A stretch of DNA of 20,191 bases from a bacterium (GCA_022844575.1 JALHLL010000033.1:1-20191); one strand, 5' to 3'. Counted from the first letter of the stretch, positions 8,618-18,819 are shown. Numbers and translations: made by a program. Notes: a model not told the origin generated them from the letters alone.

Positions 8618-8618
8618 T

Positions 8619-11600
8619 ATGAACCTTAGCGAACCTACTATGAATTTACGCATTGTACTTGTTTATGCCTGCTTACTATTAGTTTTTGCTATACACAATG
8701 ATTCGGATGCCAGTTATAAGAGGCCGAAGAATAAGAAGTTTGTAAAGCGTAAAACCGCTCAGGATGTTATGAAGGCAGAACAGAATGTGTTTATGCCTCA
8801 ACCGACCGAAATTCCACCATTCCATAAAGAAGGCAGAAGACGCTACTCTCGACAAGCGTGGATTGATACATTACATAGAATAGAACCTGGGAATGATTGG
8901 AGAGTGACGGAAGCAAAAAATCGCGTACAAATGTCAGTACAAAGGACTGTACGCTTGAATGAAAAAAAAGAAAAAGCATTAGGTGATACCCGTTTACAAA
9001 CATTTGCCGAAGGGCGTTTAACTGGATTTTGGTGGGAAAGAGGAAGCGCCGATCAATCGGGCTCTGCGGCAAATTCGGAATATGATATAAGAACCGATAC
9101 GATAATTTCACGCTCGGCGTCAGGTAATATCTGGAAAGCTACGCTTGAAGGAAATGATTGGAAAATAGTTGACGATGCTGAAAGATTGAATTATCGTTTA
9201 CGATTGACCGTTAATAATAAAGATAGATTATTGCGTTGGACGAATGTGACAGCGGAATATTCCGATAACTGGGGTAAAACATGGCAGGCATCAGGTGAGT
9301 TAAAAGGATTAAAGCAAAGCCGAGAGCAATATAGTTGGGGTAGTGTTGAACGATTGATGCGTGCTAAAGATATCGTTTATCTTGTAACACGCGAATGGAA
9401 TGGAGATCCCTGGGGAGCAAAATGGGTTTTGTATCGTTCAAATGATTTTGGTAAAACGTATACCCAGATATTTATGACGATGAAGGATTTTACGTTATGG
9501 TCTAATGGAGAGTTTTCACAGAATGCCTATTATACATCGGAAGGTGTACTTAATAAAATAGCCCCGAACGGTACTACATCGGTTCTTTCTACTTTGCCCG
9601 CAGCTAACTGTCAAATATCCGGAGGTTTGGATGATGGAAAATCATTGTACCTTTATGCTTATGCCGATGGCAATTTGTATAAGAGCAATAATGGCGCGAA
9701 AACATGGAATTTGCAAGGAAAAACGGCCGACGGAAATATTACTTTTGTTTCTCAAACAGACCATAATTTAGTTACATGCGGTTTTGTTGATTGCTATAGA
9801 AGTAATGATGGTGGAAAAACATGGAATGTAATCAATAAATGGGGTGAATATTACGGTCAGCCACAATCAAAATTACATGCCGATATTATGAATATCAATT
9901 CCTTTTTCGATAAAAGCGGAAAAGAGGTAATACTTATTTGTTGTCATGGCGGTTTATATGTATCGTATGATAAATTACAAACGGTAAGAAACTTATCCTT
10001 AAAAAACCATAATATTAGTCAATACTATGGTACCATTACAAGTTTTTTTGAGCCGGATATTATTTATGCCGGTAGTCAAGATCAAGGGTATCAGCGTTCG
10101 GAAATTGATACCACAACAAATGTTCTCAATTTTCAGCAGGTTATAAGCGGTGATTACGGACATTTTGTAAGTGCTGATAGTGCGCGGACATTCTGGATGA
10201 CATATCCGGGCTTTTTAACATATTTACCCGAGCCAAGAAAAGGCGGACTTACGGCTTGGTGGGACTATACGAGCAAGGGGCAATTATGGATGGCTCCGTT
10301 AATGGCTGATCCCGATAATCCGGCAGCTGTATTCATGTGTGGCGGAGCACCTGAGAATCAGATAGGAGGAAGATTATACCATATTAAATCGGTTAATGGT
10401 GCTGCTCAGGCTACTGTTCAGCCATTTAATTTCGGTTCGCAGTTAACGGCTGCTAACTATTCGCCGAGAAATAAAAAAGTACGATTTGTAATGACATCGA
10501 ATTTAGATTTTTATGCGACGGTTGATGGTGGAAAAACATGGTCTTCAAAATCAAGTAAAGCATTACCCGGAGGACATTATTTTTATGGTAATTGTATATT
10601 ACCTTCACCTAACGATGAAAGAAGAGTATATGTAAGCGGTTCAGGTTATTCAGGTGCTGGCGTTTTTCGATCAACAGATTACGGTTCCACATGGACTGCT
10701 CTTGATGAAAATGCACCAAAGACACTGTTCTATAGAATTGTATGTACACCGGACGAGAAATTCATTTTTGCGGCAACGGAAGCAGGACCTTATGTATATA
10801 GTATGGACGAAAAAAAATGGTACGATATGTATGGAATGCAGCCGTATGGTGCACCTGACCAAACCTATTGGTCGGTTGAATATGTAAAACCTATAAATGT
10901 AGTACGCTTTTGTACATATGGTAGGGGGGTATGGGATTTTGAAATTGCAAACCTTAAACCTGAGATATTGGTAAAAGTACAAGGTAAAATGTCTGAATTG
11001 TGTGAAAACCAACCGGTAACATTTTCCGCGCAGCCTATTCATGCTGGTAAAAAACCGCAGTATATTTGGAAAGTAAACGGTACTGAAATTGCAAGAACAA
11101 AAACTAAACAATATACTTTTACCGGTTTGAAAAATGGTGATAAAGTACTATGTGAAATTATTTCTTCCTCCAACAATAATATAGCTGCATCGGCATCAAT
11201 ATCCTTACAATTACGCCCTTCAATAAATATTGGAGTACAGAGTGAGGTAACGGTAGATGCGAATACGGGAATTCCTTCATCGGTAAAGGCAATTAAAACA
11301 GGTACACTTCAATCACCCAAAATACGATGGATAGTGGAGGGTGATACAATAAAAAATAATACTGATATATTATCAGGTATAACCTTAAAACGTGGTGATT
11401 TGATACGCTGTGAGTATTATTCAGAAATCGAATGTTCCAATCCTGCAATAAGTTCATTTTCTATTGGAATTGCAGATTTTGCAAATTCTATTGCTGCGGT
11501 TAATAATCCCATAAAATTCACGAACAGAACTCCGTACTCGGAACAAAGAACATGGGATTTCGGCGACGGTACTTTTTCTTCATTAGCTAATCCGTATAAA

Positions 11601-13004
11601 ATTTATACGAAATCAGGCGAATATACTGTAACACTTACAGTACAACCCGGAAATACTTTTTATTCTAAAAAAATAGTAGTAGGGTCAGTTGCAACGGTTC
11701 CTTATGTAAATAATTTTGAAGAAAATGACGGGGGCTTTCAGACTGTTTCCATTATCGGCGACGGTTCGGATAAATGGGAATGGGGTATAAACAATTCCGG
11801 TAAAAAATTCATGAATGGCAAATCGGGTGCTATTGAAGGAACAAAGGGGTGGATAACGAATATAGGAAAAGGACAGGGACAAAGAGGGAATGTTTATGCA
11901 TTGGAAACACCGCCTTTTACATTCGTTGGGGCTGAGGGTGATTATCACTTGGGGTTTTCTTTCAGGCAAATGGCTTCAGAAGGCGGAGGTATGAATGTAC
12001 AAGCTTCTACTAATAAAGGGGTGACATGGAGCTTACTAGGTAGTAAGGATGACCCTTTAGCACAGAACTGGTATAATAGTGCTACATTATGGTCATTAGA
12101 GGGCCCGGGGTTTAATCATTTTAGTATGGATATTCAGAAATCTTCAATAAATATTAATCAGTTTATTGGCAAAAGCGATGTGAGATTCCGTTTTGTGAAT
12201 GCAACAACAACTGTTGATGAAGACGGTATAATTCTCGACGAAATGTATATAACCGGAAAAGGTGTGAAAAAGAATTCCCCGGTTGAGAAAATTGTTACCT
12301 CCTCACCCGAAATAATAAGAGCAAAGCAAAAAGTTGATTTTTATTCGAGCACCGGTAAAATAATGGGTACGATTGAAAATCTTATGGATAAAGACTTAGG
12401 TACTATTACACTTTCGATTGTTAAAGCGGGAGAAAACGGCTTTACGATTTCTTCGGATAAACGCTTTTTAGCCGACAAGGTGTTTTATATCAATGGCGAT
12501 ACAAGTTTGCTAAAGAGTAATTGTAAAGTAACACTGTATTATGCGTCGGAAGAAATAGAAGGTTGGGAAAAGACTACGGGGCTATCCAGAAATTCTTTGG
12601 GCATCGTAAATTCATCTGATGCTATTGAGTCGGATGCGAAGATAAAGGAACTGGCACAGCTTTCCAATGGCACTGCCTTTACCGATGATTACTATGTAAG
12701 CGGTTTTATGAATGGTGATCTCATTGGCGGATATGCTATAACAAGCGCATACGGATTAACAAGTGTTACGGAGTATGAGAGCAATGCTAACTATCTATAT
12801 CCGAATCCTGTACATGATATTCTAAAAATAATGTTAGCAAATATTGAGTCGGTTGAGATACTTGATGTGGAAGGTCGCGTAATATTGACGAGAAATACTG
12901 AAGATAATGCGGTTTCGGTTCAGGAATTGTCATCGGGCGTTTATGTATGTAATCTGATTTCCGGCGGAAAAGTTATTCAATCATTAAAAATTGTAAAACG
13001 ATAA
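8619..13004 (+). CDS. secreted Asp-box/PKD protein with T9SS type A sorting domain
   Basis: This is a 1461-residue secreted protein. The hydrophobic N-terminal segment (about residues 10-25) fits a signal peptide. A GFWWERGSADQSGSA motif follows, of the kind that opens sortilin/VPS10-like beta-propellers in FCB secreted proteins. Asp-box (BNR) repeats come next: SDNWGKTW, SNDFGKTY, SNNGAKTW, SNDGGKTW, TVDGGKTW and STDYGSTW. After them come two Ig-like segments (about 781-864 and 868-950), a PKD domain with WDFGDG at about 979-984, and a beta-sandwich-like region (about 1027-1214). The C-terminal sorting domain starts at YLYPNPVHD (about 1393) and ends in LKIVKR. The family route is Sec export followed by type IX secretion and cell-surface attachment or release. 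No glycosidase catalytic set is recognisable, so binding or adhesion is as likely as hydrolysis. The start is uncertain: ATG 8619 (GGAG very close upstream) or ATG 8640, which also keeps the signal peptide; TTG 8601 is also open. Confidence 0.9.
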   Translation: MNLSEPTMNLRIVLVYACLLLVFAIHNDSDASYKRPKNKKFVKRKTAQDVMKAEQNVFMPQPTEIPPFHKEGRRRYSRQAWIDTLHRIEPGNDWRVTEAKNRVQMSVQRTVRLNEKKEKALGDTRLQTFAEGRLTGFWWERGSADQSGSAANSEYDIRTDTIISRSASGNIWKATLEGNDWKIVDDAERLNYRLRLTVNNKDRLLRWTNVTAEYSDNWGKTWQASGELKGLKQSREQYSWGSVERLMRAKDIVYLVTREWNGDPWGAKWVLYRSNDFGKTYTQIFMTMKDFTLWSNGEFSQNAYYTSEGVLNKIAPNGTTSVLSTLPAANCQISGGLDDGKSLYLYAYADGNLYKSNNGAKTWNLQGKTADGNITFVSQTDHNLVTCGFVDCYRSNDGGKTWNVINKWGEYYGQPQSKLHADIMNINSFFDKSGKEVILICCHGGLYVSYDKLQTVRNLSLKNHNISQYYGTITSFFEPDIIYAGSQDQGYQRSEIDTTTNVLNFQQVISGDYGHFVSADSARTFWMTYPGFLTYLPEPRKGGLTAWWDYTSKGQLWMAPLMADPDNPAAVFMCGGAPENQIGGRLYHIKSVNGAAQATVQPFNFGSQLTAANYSPRNKKVRFVMTSNLDFYATVDGGKTWSSKSSKALPGGHYFYGNCILPSPNDERRVYVSGSGYSGAGVFRSTDYGSTWTALDENAPKTLFYRIVCTPDEKFIFAATEAGPYVYSMDEKKWYDMYGMQPYGAPDQTYWSVEYVKPINVVRFCTYGRGVWDFEIANLKPEILVKVQGKMSELCENQPVTFSAQPIHAGKKPQYIWKVNGTEIARTKTKQYTFTGLKNGDKVLCEIISSSNNNIAASASISLQLRPSINIGVQSEVTVDANTGIPSSVKAIKTGTLQSPKIRWIVEGDTIKNNTDILSGITLKRGDLIRCEYYSEIECSNPAISSFSIGIADFANSIAAVNNPIKFTNRTPYSEQRTWDFGDGTFSSLANPYKIYTKSGEYTVTLTVQPGNTFYSKKIVVGSVATVPYVNNFEENDGGFQTVSIIGDGSDKWEWGINNSGKKFMNGKSGAIEGTKGWITNIGKGQGQRGNVYALETPPFTFVGAEGDYHLGFSFRQMASEGGGMNVQASTNKGVTWSLLGSKDDPLAQNWYNSATLWSLEGPGFNHFSMDIQKSSININQFIGKSDVRFRFVNATTTVDEDGIILDEMYITGKGVKKNSPVEKIVTSSPEIIRAKQKVDFYSSTGKIMGTIENLMDKDLGTITLSIVKAGENGFTISSDKRFLADKVFYINGDTSLLKSNCKVTLYYASEEIEGWEKTTGLSRNSLGIVNSSDAIESDAKIKELAQLSNGTAFTDDYYVSGFMNGDLIGGYAITSAYGLTSVTEYESNANYLYPNPVHDILKIMLANIESVEILDVEGRVILTRNTEDNAVSVQELSSGVYVCNLISGGKVIQSLKIVKR

Positions 13005-13059
13005 TTTATGAAGTGAATGTGATAGTGCCGGGTGTTTCGCAGTAATTAAGTGTGTGTTT

Positions 13060-16000
13060 ATGGCTGTACAAAAAATATTTACGTTTTCTAAAGCATTAAA
13101 AAGAATGCTTGATAGAAAGGCTATATCGCAAAGTACAATGAAATTTGCGGTGTCGGATTTTTTTTGTGAGATTGCCAATAGCGCGGAAAATTCCCTTGTT
13201 ATCGTTGATAATTCATGTAATATCGTTTTAGCTAATAATGTTTTTTGCAGCGTCAGCGGTTATAATGACGAGGAACTGAAGCAAATAAATTTTCAGCTAT
13301 TACTCCATGAAAATACTAGTGATGAACTTAGTCAGCTATTTGAACACAATGTGAGAGAACTGACTCAAGAATCGTTTAAGACTTCATTAGTAATCCGCAA
13401 AAAAAATGGATTACCGCATGTCGTCGATATTTATATATCACAGACCTTTGAGATACAATACCGTATAATTATAATAACGGATTGTAAACAAGAAAGGAGA
13501 TATCAGAAGGAAAAAGCGGAATTGCTCGAAAAAATAGAAAAAACAGCACAGTTTTTACCCGGCTTTATTTATCAATTCAGACTATTTCCCGATGGAAGTA
13601 TTTGCTATCCTTTTGCAAGCGAAGGAATAAAAACAATTTATGGAGTAAGCCCCGGTGATGTGAAAGAGGATGCGTCTATAGTATATCATTTGGTTCACCC
13701 CGAAGATTTGGAGTATTTAAGGCAGGCTGTGCGGAAATCCGCGCATACATTGGAAATTTTTCATGAAGAATATAGAATACCTAAACAAATGGGTAATCTT
13801 ATTTGGGTGGAAAGTCATGCCGTACCGAGCCGTTTGGATGATGGCAGTATTTTGTGGAATGGGTATCTGATTGATATTACCGATAGAAAAAAGGCGGAGG
13901 AAAAGGTAAACCGCAGTGCCTCACGTTTTCATGAGATGTCGAAAAATGTACCCGGAGTAATTTATGAGTATTATTATCGCACAAGTACTAAGGAACATGG
14001 ATTTTATTATATAAGCGAGAAATCCGAAGAATTGCTTGGTATTAGCAATTCCATTGAAACATTCTACAATACTTTTGTTAGTGCAATACCCGAAAATTAT
14101 CGGACAACTATGCTTGAATCGGTTATCGAGTCAAGAAATAAAACGGATAATTGGAGTTTTGAATGCCCGTTTACCAAACCAGATGGTACGGAGATTTGGA
14201 TTTCTGCTCAATCAAAACCTTATATCAAAGAAAATGAAATTTCATATTTCGGTATTATCAGAGATGTTACGGAATATCATGCTTACCGACAGGAGTTGTT
14301 AAGAAATAAACAATTTCTCGATATAGTTTTCTCAAATGTGGACTTCGGTGTTATCGTTGTTGATGTATTGCCCAACAATGACTTTGAAATTGTGGGAATT
14401 AATCCTAAACAAGAACAAATGATGGGGTTGCAATATTTAGGAATAAATAAGGAGTACTTTATTGGAAGAACGTTTAATGAACTCATAGCATCAAAGATCC
14501 TTAAATCAAATGCGATTGAAAAAACACGCAACCGATTACTTTCTTGTAAGGTGCTGGGGACTATAGTTACAGAAGAAATTACCTTAACAAGGTCCGATGG
14601 CAGCAGGGTTTCTTCAAACGAGCGGTTTGTTCCGATTCTTGACGAAAAAGGTTCAGTGTATAGAATTATAACAACTACACTGGATGTTACCGAAGAATCA
14701 TTGACAAAAGAGAATTTGTTAAAAAGTGAGCAATTTCTTAATTCGATTTATATGGGATCGAGTTATGGAGTTGCGGTGTGTGATATTGAGAATTCGGATA
14801 GATTTGTGTTCGTTAGTATAAACCCTTCGTGTGAGAAAGTACTCGGAATTAAGCACGAGAGTATTATAGGTGCATATGTTGATGATTCTTATACCCTTAT
14901 TGATAAAAAGTATGTAAAAATGCTTCATCAGGAATTAACAGTTTCCGCAAAAGAGCAAACTATCCGTGAATTCAGATTTACCTTCTCATCGCTGAATGAA
15001 AGTATTGTGTTAACACGACTAACTCCTCTCAAAGATGGTAAAAATACTGTGTATAGAATAATATTGAGTGTGGAGGATATTACCGAGAAGATTCACTCCG
15101 AAATGATATTACGTCAGAACGAATTATTTCTTAATACTATTTATTCCAATGTGCCTTATGGCATAATGGTAATAGACGTATGGGGAGATACTTTCAAATT
15201 CGTTTCGATGAATAGAGTGTATGAGCAAATGATTAATATACCCTCCGAAAAATTTGCAAATACGTTACTCGAGGATATTATAGGTATAGTACCAAAATCA
15301 GCTGTTGAAGAGAGTAAAATGCGGTATCGCACTTGTGTGGATGAAAAAAGGGTTGTTGAATTTGAAAGCGTAGGCAATAGAAACGGCACTTGGTCAAGTT
15401 GGTTGATTCGTATTTCACCGATTTTCGATGAAAATGATACGGTATTCAGGCTAATAATAACTACCACCGATGTAACGAAAAGAGCCCAAGCGGAAAGGGC
15501 ATTACGAACAATGGTTGATACGACCTCTTCAGTAATCGGAAGAGACTTTTTTGCATCGTTAGTAAGTATATTGGCAAATACATTTAATAGCGACTATGTT
15601 TTTATTGGCGAGTACATAAGTCAGGTTTCCAAGATTAAAACAATAAGTCACTCCTTTAAAGGTGAGGCAGGTGCAAATGTTGAATTTGAGCTTAATGGTA
15701 CGATATGTGAGGAAGTAATATACAATGGTGTAACCGTTGTAAAAGATAAAGTGCAAGATGCTTTCCCCAATGATTATGTGTTAAAAGATTTTAATATAAG
15801 AGGATTTTTCGGTGTTCCTTTATTAACATCCGATAATAAATTAATCGGAATTATTGCAGTATTAAGTAGTGGTACAATTAACGATGTGGATTTCATACAA
15901 TCTCTTCTTGCGGTTATAGCACCAAGAGTAAGTGCAGAGTTTGAGCGTGTAAGAGCCGAAGCTGAATTAGTACTAGAAAAAGAATATACTCAGACAATTC

Positions 16001-18819
16001 TGGAATCTATTCCTGCGATTGTGGTTGATTTGGATATGGCAGGCACGGTAATAAGTGTAAACGAAGCTATTGAAACAGTAACAGGGTTTACGAGAAACGA
16101 ACTTATCGGAAATAAATGGCATGAAACCATGTTTGCCGATAAGGAAGGTAATAATGTGATGGATTTTTACGAAATGATGCTTGGTGGTGCAAACTTGGTT
16201 AATCATCAGGTAATTATTCGCAAAAAAGACGACGAAGAATGTATAACCGAATGGCATATTGCTTTCCGATATGATGAACAAAAGAAACCTGCAGGCATTA
16301 CGGGTATAGGTGTGGATGTTACAAAAGAGAGAAAAAGAGAAGAAGAAAAGAAATTGGTTCAGACTTTGCAATCGGAGAAAAGATCTCTTGAATTGCGTAA
16401 TGAATTGTTACGATTATCACAAAATGAACTTAAGGATTTTGATACAACCATTAAAGAAATAGTATTAAGTACAGCAAATTGCCTGCATTCGGAGTATGTG
16501 AGTTATTGGGAAATTATAGACCAGAAAATAATGAAATGTATGTTTCATTATGATAGCGAAACGGATACTTTTGACGATATGACAAATTCGCTGTTAAACC
16601 TTGATGACATACATTTATATTATCAGATTCTGTTAAATGCTCAATCGCCCGTTATTATAGAAAATGTTCTTGAAAACGAAGCCACTCAAGCAATTTCAGA
16701 TACATATTTCAACAGATTCGGGATAGCTTCCCTTTTGGATATGTCCGTATGGCATAATGGTAAGGTAGTCGGTGTTATTTGTTTGGAGAGCAAAGCTGTG
16801 CGTCATTGGCGAAGTGATGAATTGGGCTTTGTAACATCACTTGCGAGAATGGTCACCTATAATTTGGAACGTATTGAGAGGGATAGAACGGAAAAGGCAT
16901 TAACACAAAGTGAAGGGCGTTTTTCGATAGTGTTCGAAGGAAGTCCTTTGCCGATGTTAATCTTGAAATTATCGCAGGAAAGAAAAATCCGAGAGATTGT
17001 GGATGTCAATCCGGCTTGGGCTTCATTTGTGGGTATAGACCGTAAAGATGCTTTAGGAAAAACTACCTATGAATTAGGGGTTGAGGAGCATATCGGTGAA
17101 GAAGAACATATGATGATACAAGCATTGGGGAATAGTGAAAGCGTGCCTGGTATTTTGAAAACAATGTATGTGCATGGCGGGAGAAAACGTTCAACATTGC
17201 AATCATTTTCTGTACTGGAATTTAAGGGTGAACAACATTATTTTTGTGTAATTGTTGATGTAGAACAACAGAAAGAAGCTGAACGTAGAATAGAAGAAGC
17301 CAGAATAATTGCAGAAGAGGCAAGTAAAGCAAAATCGGAATTTCTTGCAAATATGAGCCATGAAATACGAACTCCGATGAATGCAATTTTGGGTTTTACA
17401 GAAATTTTGCGTGAAAGCATTAATGATAGTGTAGCAAAAAAACATTTGGAAACAATAAACTCGAGTGGTAGAACATTATTATCATTAATCAATGATATAC
17501 TCGATTTGGCTAAGATTGAAGCGGGTAAATTACAACTTAGTAATGATGCGATGAGTGTACGTATATTACTTGACGAGGTACAGCGAATTTTTTATCCTAA
17601 ACTTCAGGAAAAGGAATTGGAGCTAATTGTCGTTATTGATGAATCTGTTCCGAATTCTTTGATACTAGATGAAGTACGATTAAGGCAGGTATTGTTCAAT
17701 CTTATAGGAAATGCGATAAAGTTTACGAAGCAAGGATATGTGTTTGTCTCGATTAAATTAACAAAAAATGATAATTCTAAAGCTAATAAAAATGTCGTGC
17801 ATAAAGGGAAAATAGGGCTTACTATTGAAGTAAAAGATACCGGTATCGGTATAGAGAATAGCCAGCTTGATAAAATTTTTGAGGCATTTGTACAACAAGA
17901 AGGGCAAAGCACCAGAAAGTACGGAGGTACCGGCTTAGGATTAACAATCACCCGTCGTATTATTGAAGCAATGGGCGGAACTATAAAAGTGGAAAGTACA
18001 GTAGGTGAGGGGTCTGTCTTTACCATTATGTTACCGGAGATTACCGTAAGCAATTCTTTGAGAGATAAAGAACATGTTTTTTCGAATTCTTGGATGGAGA
18101 ATTTAGATTATTCCTCCTATAGTGTTTTAATTGTTGACGATATACTTGAAAACAGAGAGTTATTCCGAACATATTTGGAATATACAGGAATAAAAATATA
18201 CGAAGCCGAAGACGGTGCGGAAGCCGTAGATTCTGCATCTAAGTATTCACCGTCTGTCATTCTTATGGATTTACGTATGCCCGTTATGAATGGATTTGAT
18301 GCTATCAATATAATAAAAGCCAAAAAAGAAACCTCTCATATTCCCATTATTACAATAACAGCTTCGGTGCTTGCTCATGAAGAGGAAAATGTGACGAAAG
18401 TGTCCGATGGATTTTTAAGAAAACCTGTAAATAGAACCGAGTTATTGGTTATGATGAGTAAGTATTTGGGTATAGTAGAGAAAAACGTAAGCAAAACGAA
18501 TGATAGGGTTATTCAATCTCAAAAAAACTTATATTCAATGTCGGCGGAGGAAAGGGAAAAATATAGAATTAAATCCATGGAATTAAAAAAGGAATTTGAA
18601 GAGGAATGGAAGGTTCTCTCGAATATGGTTATTCTTTCTCGTATAAAGAAATTTGCTCATGCTCTCAAATCATCGGTCGAAAATATGAATCTGCCGATTT
18701 GGGAAGACTATGCGGTTTCGCTTATAGGTTATTGCGATCAGGTTGATGTTCTTGCTGTGAAAAATTGTATGAAACATTTTCCCGAATTGCTTAATAGTTT
18801 TGCGGAGGAAGTTGTCTGA
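13060..18819 (+). CDS. giant multi-PAS/GAF hybrid histidine kinase with REC and HPt-like tail
   Basis: This is a 1919-residue cytosolic hybrid kinase with no membrane segment. Approximate order: PAS1 (38-140), PAS2 (159-281), PAS3 (289-410), PAS4 (419-553), PAS5 (558-684), PAS6 (690-816), GAF1 (821-967), PAS7 (976-1097), GAF2 (1111-1277), PAS8 (1286-1411). Then come HisKA with MSHEIRTPMNA (His1434) and HATPase_c with the N-box FNLIGNAIKF, DTGIGI and GGTGLGL. Next is REC (about 1687-1804) with acceptor Asp1737 in LMDLRMP and Lys in LRKPV. The helical tail (about 1848-1919) contains FAHALKSS and resembles an HPt domain with His1867. All kinase and receiver signature residues are present. The PAS and GAF domains should sense small ligands, redox state or cyclic nucleotides, but no cofactor residue is diagnostic. 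It starts 55 bp after the T9SS cargo gene with no terminator between, so co-transcription is plausible. ATG 13060 is preferred over GTG 13054. Confidence 0.94.
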   Translation: MAVQKIFTFSKALKRMLDRKAISQSTMKFAVSDFFCEIANSAENSLVIVDNSCNIVLANNVFCSVSGYNDEELKQINFQLLLHENTSDELSQLFEHNVRELTQESFKTSLVIRKKNGLPHVVDIYISQTFEIQYRIIIITDCKQERRYQKEKAELLEKIEKTAQFLPGFIYQFRLFPDGSICYPFASEGIKTIYGVSPGDVKEDASIVYHLVHPEDLEYLRQAVRKSAHTLEIFHEEYRIPKQMGNLIWVESHAVPSRLDDGSILWNGYLIDITDRKKAEEKVNRSASRFHEMSKNVPGVIYEYYYRTSTKEHGFYYISEKSEELLGISNSIETFYNTFVSAIPENYRTTMLESVIESRNKTDNWSFECPFTKPDGTEIWISAQSKPYIKENEISYFGIIRDVTEYHAYRQELLRNKQFLDIVFSNVDFGVIVVDVLPNNDFEIVGINPKQEQMMGLQYLGINKEYFIGRTFNELIASKILKSNAIEKTRNRLLSCKVLGTIVTEEITLTRSDGSRVSSNERFVPILDEKGSVYRIITTTLDVTEESLTKENLLKSEQFLNSIYMGSSYGVAVCDIENSDRFVFVSINPSCEKVLGIKHESIIGAYVDDSYTLIDKKYVKMLHQELTVSAKEQTIREFRFTFSSLNESIVLTRLTPLKDGKNTVYRIILSVEDITEKIHSEMILRQNELFLNTIYSNVPYGIMVIDVWGDTFKFVSMNRVYEQMINIPSEKFANTLLEDIIGIVPKSAVEESKMRYRTCVDEKRVVEFESVGNRNGTWSSWLIRISPIFDENDTVFRLIITTTDVTKRAQAERALRTMVDTTSSVIGRDFFASLVSILANTFNSDYVFIGEYISQVSKIKTISHSFKGEAGANVEFELNGTICEEVIYNGVTVVKDKVQDAFPNDYVLKDFNIRGFFGVPLLTSDNKLIGIIAVLSSGTINDVDFIQSLLAVIAPRVSAEFERVRAEAELVLEKEYTQTILESIPAIVVDLDMAGTVISVNEAIETVTGFTRNELIGNKWHETMFADKEGNNVMDFYEMMLGGANLVNHQVIIRKKDDEECITEWHIAFRYDEQKKPAGITGIGVDVTKERKREEEKKLVQTLQSEKRSLELRNELLRLSQNELKDFDTTIKEIVLSTANCLHSEYVSYWEIIDQKIMKCMFHYDSETDTFDDMTNSLLNLDDIHLYYQILLNAQSPVIIENVLENEATQAISDTYFNRFGIASLLDMSVWHNGKVVGVICLESKAVRHWRSDELGFVTSLARMVTYNLERIERDRTEKALTQSEGRFSIVFEGSPLPMLILKLSQERKIREIVDVNPAWASFVGIDRKDALGKTTYELGVEEHIGEEEHMMIQALGNSESVPGILKTMYVHGGRKRSTLQSFSVLEFKGEQHYFCVIVDVEQQKEAERRIEEARIIAEEASKAKSEFLANMSHEIRTPMNAILGFTEILRESINDSVAKKHLETINSSGRTLLSLINDILDLAKIEAGKLQLSNDAMSVRILLDEVQRIFYPKLQEKELELIVVIDESVPNSLILDEVRLRQVLFNLIGNAIKFTKQGYVFVSIKLTKNDNSKANKNVVHKGKIGLTIEVKDTGIGIENSQLDKIFEAFVQQEGQSTRKYGGTGLGLTITRRIIEAMGGTIKVESTVGEGSVFTIMLPEITVSNSLRDKEHVFSNSWMENLDYSSYSVLIVDDILENRELFRTYLEYTGIKIYEAEDGAEAVDSASKYSPSVILMDLRMPVMNGFDAINIIKAKKETSHIPIITITASVLAHEEENVTKVSDGFLRKPVNRTELLVMMSKYLGIVEKNVSKTNDRVIQSQKNLYSMSAEEREKYRIKSMELKKEFEEEWKVLSNMVILSRIKKFAHALKSSVENMNLPIWEDYAVSLIGYCDQVDVLAVKNCMKHFPELLNSFAEEVV

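Noticed and set aside
8601..8618. TTG at 8601 as the start of the T9SS cargo gene
   Set aside because: It has no ribosome site and lies in a hairpin loop. ATG 8619 and ATG 8640 are both better and keep the signal peptide.
10671..11111. 146-codon - strand frame inside the T9SS cargo gene
   Set aside because: It is antisense to a continuous domain-bearing gene. Its composition is rich in Cys, Tyr and Phe, as expected for a shadow frame.
13054..13059. GTG at 13054 as the start of the giant kinase
   Set aside because: An ATG follows two codons later and neither has a distinct ribosome site, so ATG is the simpler choice.
17604..18053. 149-codon - strand frame inside the giant kinase
   Set aside because: It lies opposite the intact HATPase_c coding sequence, with no start signal or family pattern of its own.
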